From the NCBI GenBank assembly GCA_028015205.1, contig CM051520.1:9892501-9956500 (forward strand): a stretch of 64,000 nucleotides of DNA. Direction: 5' to 3'. A program made the translations under genes and the position numbers. Under the pieces are notes generated by a model, which did not search any database, was not told where the DNA came from, and worked only from the letters and a program-made list of their open reading frames with translations. This document shows positions 60,460 through 64,000 of the stretch, piece after piece. The DNA comes from Mytilisepta virgata. Its lineage: Eukaryota > Mollusca > Bivalvia > Mytilida > Mytilidae. Positions within the stretch are counted from its first letter, which is position 1, and each line of letters opens with the position of its first letter.

Positions 60460-60817
60460 TGGATGGATGAATTGTTGTTTAACGTCCAGTAGCAGCCAGG
60501 TGCATATCAGGACGAGAACATGTTGATATGATATTGAATATGATCCCTGCTTTGTACTAGACCGACACGCTGAGCCGGATTTTTAATGTGCTAGCTCACG
60601 AGCTAACTGTTCACAGGAAGACATATCACCTCACTCGGACACATTATACTGACTCCGAGTCGACCAGTCGATCTTTGCTCTTACTCCGAGATGCCGCGTG
60701 CTTGGCGGAGAAGCAGCAAATTCCAATTTTAATGTCTTTGGTTTGACCCGGCCGGGGATCGAATCCGCGACCTTCCGCACTCGAGGCGAGCACGCTACCA
60801 TGAGACCACCGAGGCGG
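60460..60817 (-). mobile_element. tRNA-derived SINE
   Basis: Read on the minus strand from 60817 it begins CCGCCTCGGTGGTCTCATGG + TAGCGTGCTCGCCTCGAGTG, containing an A box, followed by a B box GGATTCGATCCCC. A unique body follows, ending GGACGTTAAACAACAATTCA + TCCATCCATCCG, a simple-repeat tail. Length about 355 bp. Its tail matches 5500-5548, implying a shared LINE partner. The 96-codon frame on this strand lies within it and is not a gene. Confidence 0.75.
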
Positions 60818-60964
60818 TCATGTTCAATCGGAAAATAGGGTTCAAATACCTCATGTAAATAATCAGAAGTAAAACCATTTATTATCTTATCAAAATAAAT
60901 CCATACAATGAAACTTTGCATAAATTATTGGAAAACAAATTATACTGGAATTAAAATAATATGT

Positions 60965-61035
60965 AGAAATCTTGGGCCAGGTTTTTGAAGGTATCTTCTT
61001 TAAGATTTGTCCTAAGATATCTTAAAACTAGCAGA
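60965..61035 (+). mobile_element. Fragment of the CTTAGGA MITE family
   Basis: GGGCCAGGTTTTTGAAGGTATCTTC...TTTGTCCTAAGATATC resembles one end of the elements at 21.2-24.5 kb; no partner end seen. Confidence 0.4.
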
Positions 61036-61325
61036 TTAATTAAAATTAAACTTAACCACTGGAACCTTTCCCGGGTATAAAATCTAGAAATAAGATCCTT
61101 AAGTTAAATTTACGAACGCGAATGCCTCAGCCATGTCGCATGCCTCAAGCAAAAGAACAGTAAAAATTGGATAACAGTAATGGAAACTATAAAAGGAAAT
61201 CGGTCAAGAAGCGAAGAAAAATAATAGCACCAACGGATCAGTTTGTAGACAGCTTATACAAAACATAAAAAGTCAACCTGTATAATCGTTTTTATTATTT
61301 CATTCATGATTTTAAGAGTATACAA

Positions 61326-61500
61326 TTATCACTCTTGTTGGTGTGTGACCCGACGGTTTGTCTCCCCTGGAAAGTAAGGTCACCCTCGGGCTACGGTTTG
61401 TCTCCAAGAGGAAAGTAAGGTCACCCGAGGGCTTGCCCGAGGGTGACCTTACTTTCCAGGGGAGACAAACCGTCGGGTCACACACCAACAAGGGTGATAA
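61326..61500. repeat. Near-perfect palindrome, 65-bp arms
   Basis: 61326-61390 and 61436-61500 are reverse complements with one mismatch (GACCCGACGGTTTGTCTCCC ... complement). The 45-base loop holds a shortened, altered direct copy of the arm (TACGGTTTGTCTCCAAGAGG + AAAGTAAGGTCACCCGAGGG). A related word pair (GGTTGACCTTACTATGCGACCC) lies at 61710-61732, so the element may extend to about 61785. Confidence 0.85.
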
Positions 61501-61799
61501 CTGTTATATTATATCGAATATTCAACTTTTGACAAATACCACGTTGTTTTTTGTAGGTAACAAGCACGACCAAGTTTGCATATAAATAATCTACCGCAAG
61601 CAACCTGTTGTCGGACGCCATGTTTTTTGTTTACTGAATCAAGGGAAATAACTATAAATGGAAACACGTGAGGCTCACGAGGGGATTTCCATGGGTTTTT
61701 TTCGCGAGCGGTTGACCTTACTATGCGACCCAACGATTTTCGGTTGACCCAACGAATGGGCAAATATCACGTGACACCGTTTTAACAAATCAGATTAAA

Positions 61800-64000
61800 G
61801 ATTTCTGTATGAGTATATAATATCATATTTTAAAGTCTTCTTCGTATCTGTCTTCAGGTAGTTTATTAGGTTATCCAGTTGTAACATAAAATGAAAATCA
61901 AGATGAACAGTCTATAGAGTTAAAGCCATTTTGAATCCAAGAAGCAATGAACAAAAAATATGACTATTATTCATTGCTTATAGTTTCTTTTGCATTGAGG
62001 TTGGATCGGGGTACACTTAGTTTAAATTGTATCTTCTCTAACATAATATTATTTGTATTGTCCATGTGTTGTTTATTGTATTTCTATGTAAGCCATTGCC
62101 CCTTAATTGGACTTGATTGTGCAAATAAAAAACTTTCGTTAATTTTATAGGCATAACTTTATTTGAAAGAGACTACAACCAATTTTCATTTGATCTAGAA
62201 TTAGTACCCCTATCATAACAATAGTCTCATCTTGTTAGGATGTTTTTGGAATAATAATTATTTAAAAAATATATTTCAATTTTTAAAGAAACACAAATTT
62301 CACAAATGTATATTAAAATAAATATATTGTACAAAAATTTACCCGGTCACTTTTACATGGTTTATAAATGGCGCGATCGAAATATTTTGTGGTACAAACG
62401 GAAAAATAATTTGGCGCAAATGAAAGATGATATTGGTCAGTTTCAAAATTAGCACACAAGCCATGCGCTCAATTCAAGTCGATTTGTGCGTGAGAGAAAA
62501 AAAATGTACTGTATTATCTCACCTTTACGCAAAGTGGCATGCCACTGTTTCTGGCTTAAACTTGGTTCATATATTTAATATAAAACTACGAAATATTGCC
62601 ATTATCATTTGATATGGTAAAAGTGTAATAAAGATTTTTTTAGGCAATCTAAACTTAATGTCAACCAAATATTTCTGCAATTTTCCAAATCGCATTTCAC
62701 TAAACCTATTTTTTTTCAAGACGTCCTTCAAAATTTTGATTTAATAGCTTGACATTTTATTATACTAAGACTATTTATTAATCTCATTCAACTGTTACAT
62801 ATCGTTCTCCGGTTGTCAATTCAATTAACAGAAATAGTGAAACGCCCGTGTATGCCACTGAGATAAATTCTGAGAGTGTGGTCAGATCATTTTACCAGCA
62901 GGATATACAACAATTAATGTCAGAGGAAATATAAATCCTTGAAAGCAATAGTTTGAATGCTTCCATCTTATGCTACATTATTTATCATCTGTTTATTTAT
63001 ATAGCATTTTTGGCAATATTTGTTTAATACTGCAAATTAATGCATAAAAATTATATCTTTTATAAAAATAATTGCTTGACCATTCTTTCTTGTTATATTT
63101 TTATTAACTTTTGATTCTCGATCATGTATTTACATTATTGTAAATTTATGTAATGTTTGCTTAAACATTTAGTTTTATCCTGCATAACTGAAATTAAGAG
63201 TGTAATTAAGAGATTAAGAGTCTGTCAGTTGTCGTTCACGATTATTATTATTTAGAAATGCATAATTGTACCGCTAAGGGTTGAAAGCATATATATGTAC
63301 AAACATATAAAGTACAATATAACATTAAAAAATATATCTACACGCTTATTTGTTTATTAACTTTGAACTGTAGAGTTGTCAATTTTTCTAAACCTTAATA
63401 AAAAATATCACCCCTTCTGGGTCTGTTCGGAGATATAAAAACCAACTTCTGCATTAATTTGACAAAAGTAAATATTTTTTCTTCAAAATATAAGACACAA
63501 TCTGTAAAATACATAGTCACTCAATTTTGTATGAGAACCTATAAAAATCTTATAATTCATTTAAACTGGCGAAATCTTCAATTTCCAGCTTATGAAATAT
63601 TTTCTACTTCACATACAGTATCCAATAGGTGATGTAATATGAAGTATGATTTATCACCCACTTCACAATTGGAAACATACTAGTAGCAGTTAATTCTCAC
63701 ATATTAGTGCTCTGACTTAGAAAAAATAGACATGGGAAAAACTGCAGAGATTGTGAATTTGATCAGCAAATATCATTTCTACTTTAACATTGTAACAAAA
63801 GTAAACATTTATTCTGCATTCATGTTTTAATTCGTTTTTATTTTTCGTGAATAAACCATTGTACTGTCCATTGTAAGCTTTCACTTAAATGGAAAAATTA
63901 TGATCTCTAAGTGATTGTAACAAAACATTTATTGATGTTTTTTTTTCCATATTTAAACGTCGACCAGTCGCACATTTAATGTCAAATTACAATAATAAGA
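61800..64000. other. No gene seen
   Basis: AT-rich DNA. The short frames at 61947-62150 and 62427-62612 have no splice signals or domains. Confidence 0.45.

Noticed and set aside
60631..60921. A 96-codon minus-strand frame with VRKVADSIPGRV-like text
   Set aside because: It is the translation of a SINE including its tRNA-like head.

Overview
Eukaryotic, AT-rich, gene-poor DNA. Genes have short exons with GT-AG introns, and most of the window is interspersed and tandem repeat. Several repeats look like families I know from mussel (Mytilus-type) genomes: the dispersed repeat at 28.4-29.7 and 39.3-39.7 kb, the tRNA-headed SINE at 60.5-60.8 kb, the GTCCGTCC-headed elements and the CTCACCTGG-ended elements. 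I therefore read it as a bivalve mollusc, probably a mytilid. This rests on recall and was not searched.

Layout. 1-11 kb: a 10.8-kb DNA transposon with perfect 40-bp terminal inverted repeats (97-136 and 10855-10894). It carries a decayed plus-strand gene of unknown function plus nested repeats, and it seems to have landed in a small host coding exon on the minus strand. 11-25 kb: no convincing gene; minisatellites, foldback elements and a nested pile of MITE-like elements at 21.2-24.6 kb. 25-30.6 kb, minus strand: two F-box exons with terminal exons, either two tandem genes or one gene with alternative ends. 31.06-41.46 kb, minus strand: the main gene, eight phase-consistent exons for about 1,257 residues. 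It encodes a KDZ (Kyakuja-Dileera-Zisupton) transposase-type protein with N-terminal zinc fingers, a SWIM finger, a SAP-like segment, the KDZ core and a C-terminal Josephin-type cysteine peptidase domain. Exon 1 has a single-base frameshift; the other exons are open. 41.6-52.55 kb: an 11-kb satellite of 53-bp half-units in 106-bp dimers whose orientation flips about 25 times at two kinds of palindromic junction. 52.6-64 kb: further tandem arrays, a MITE, a dead LINE fragment, a SINE and a large perfect palindrome; no gene seen.

The strongest candidate for something new is the KDZ-SWIM-SAP-Josephin protein, whose exons stay open while its introns are full of unrelated insertions. Next are the alternating-inversion satellite that begins about 140 bp upstream of that gene's first exon, and the uncharacterised 10.8-kb TIR element.
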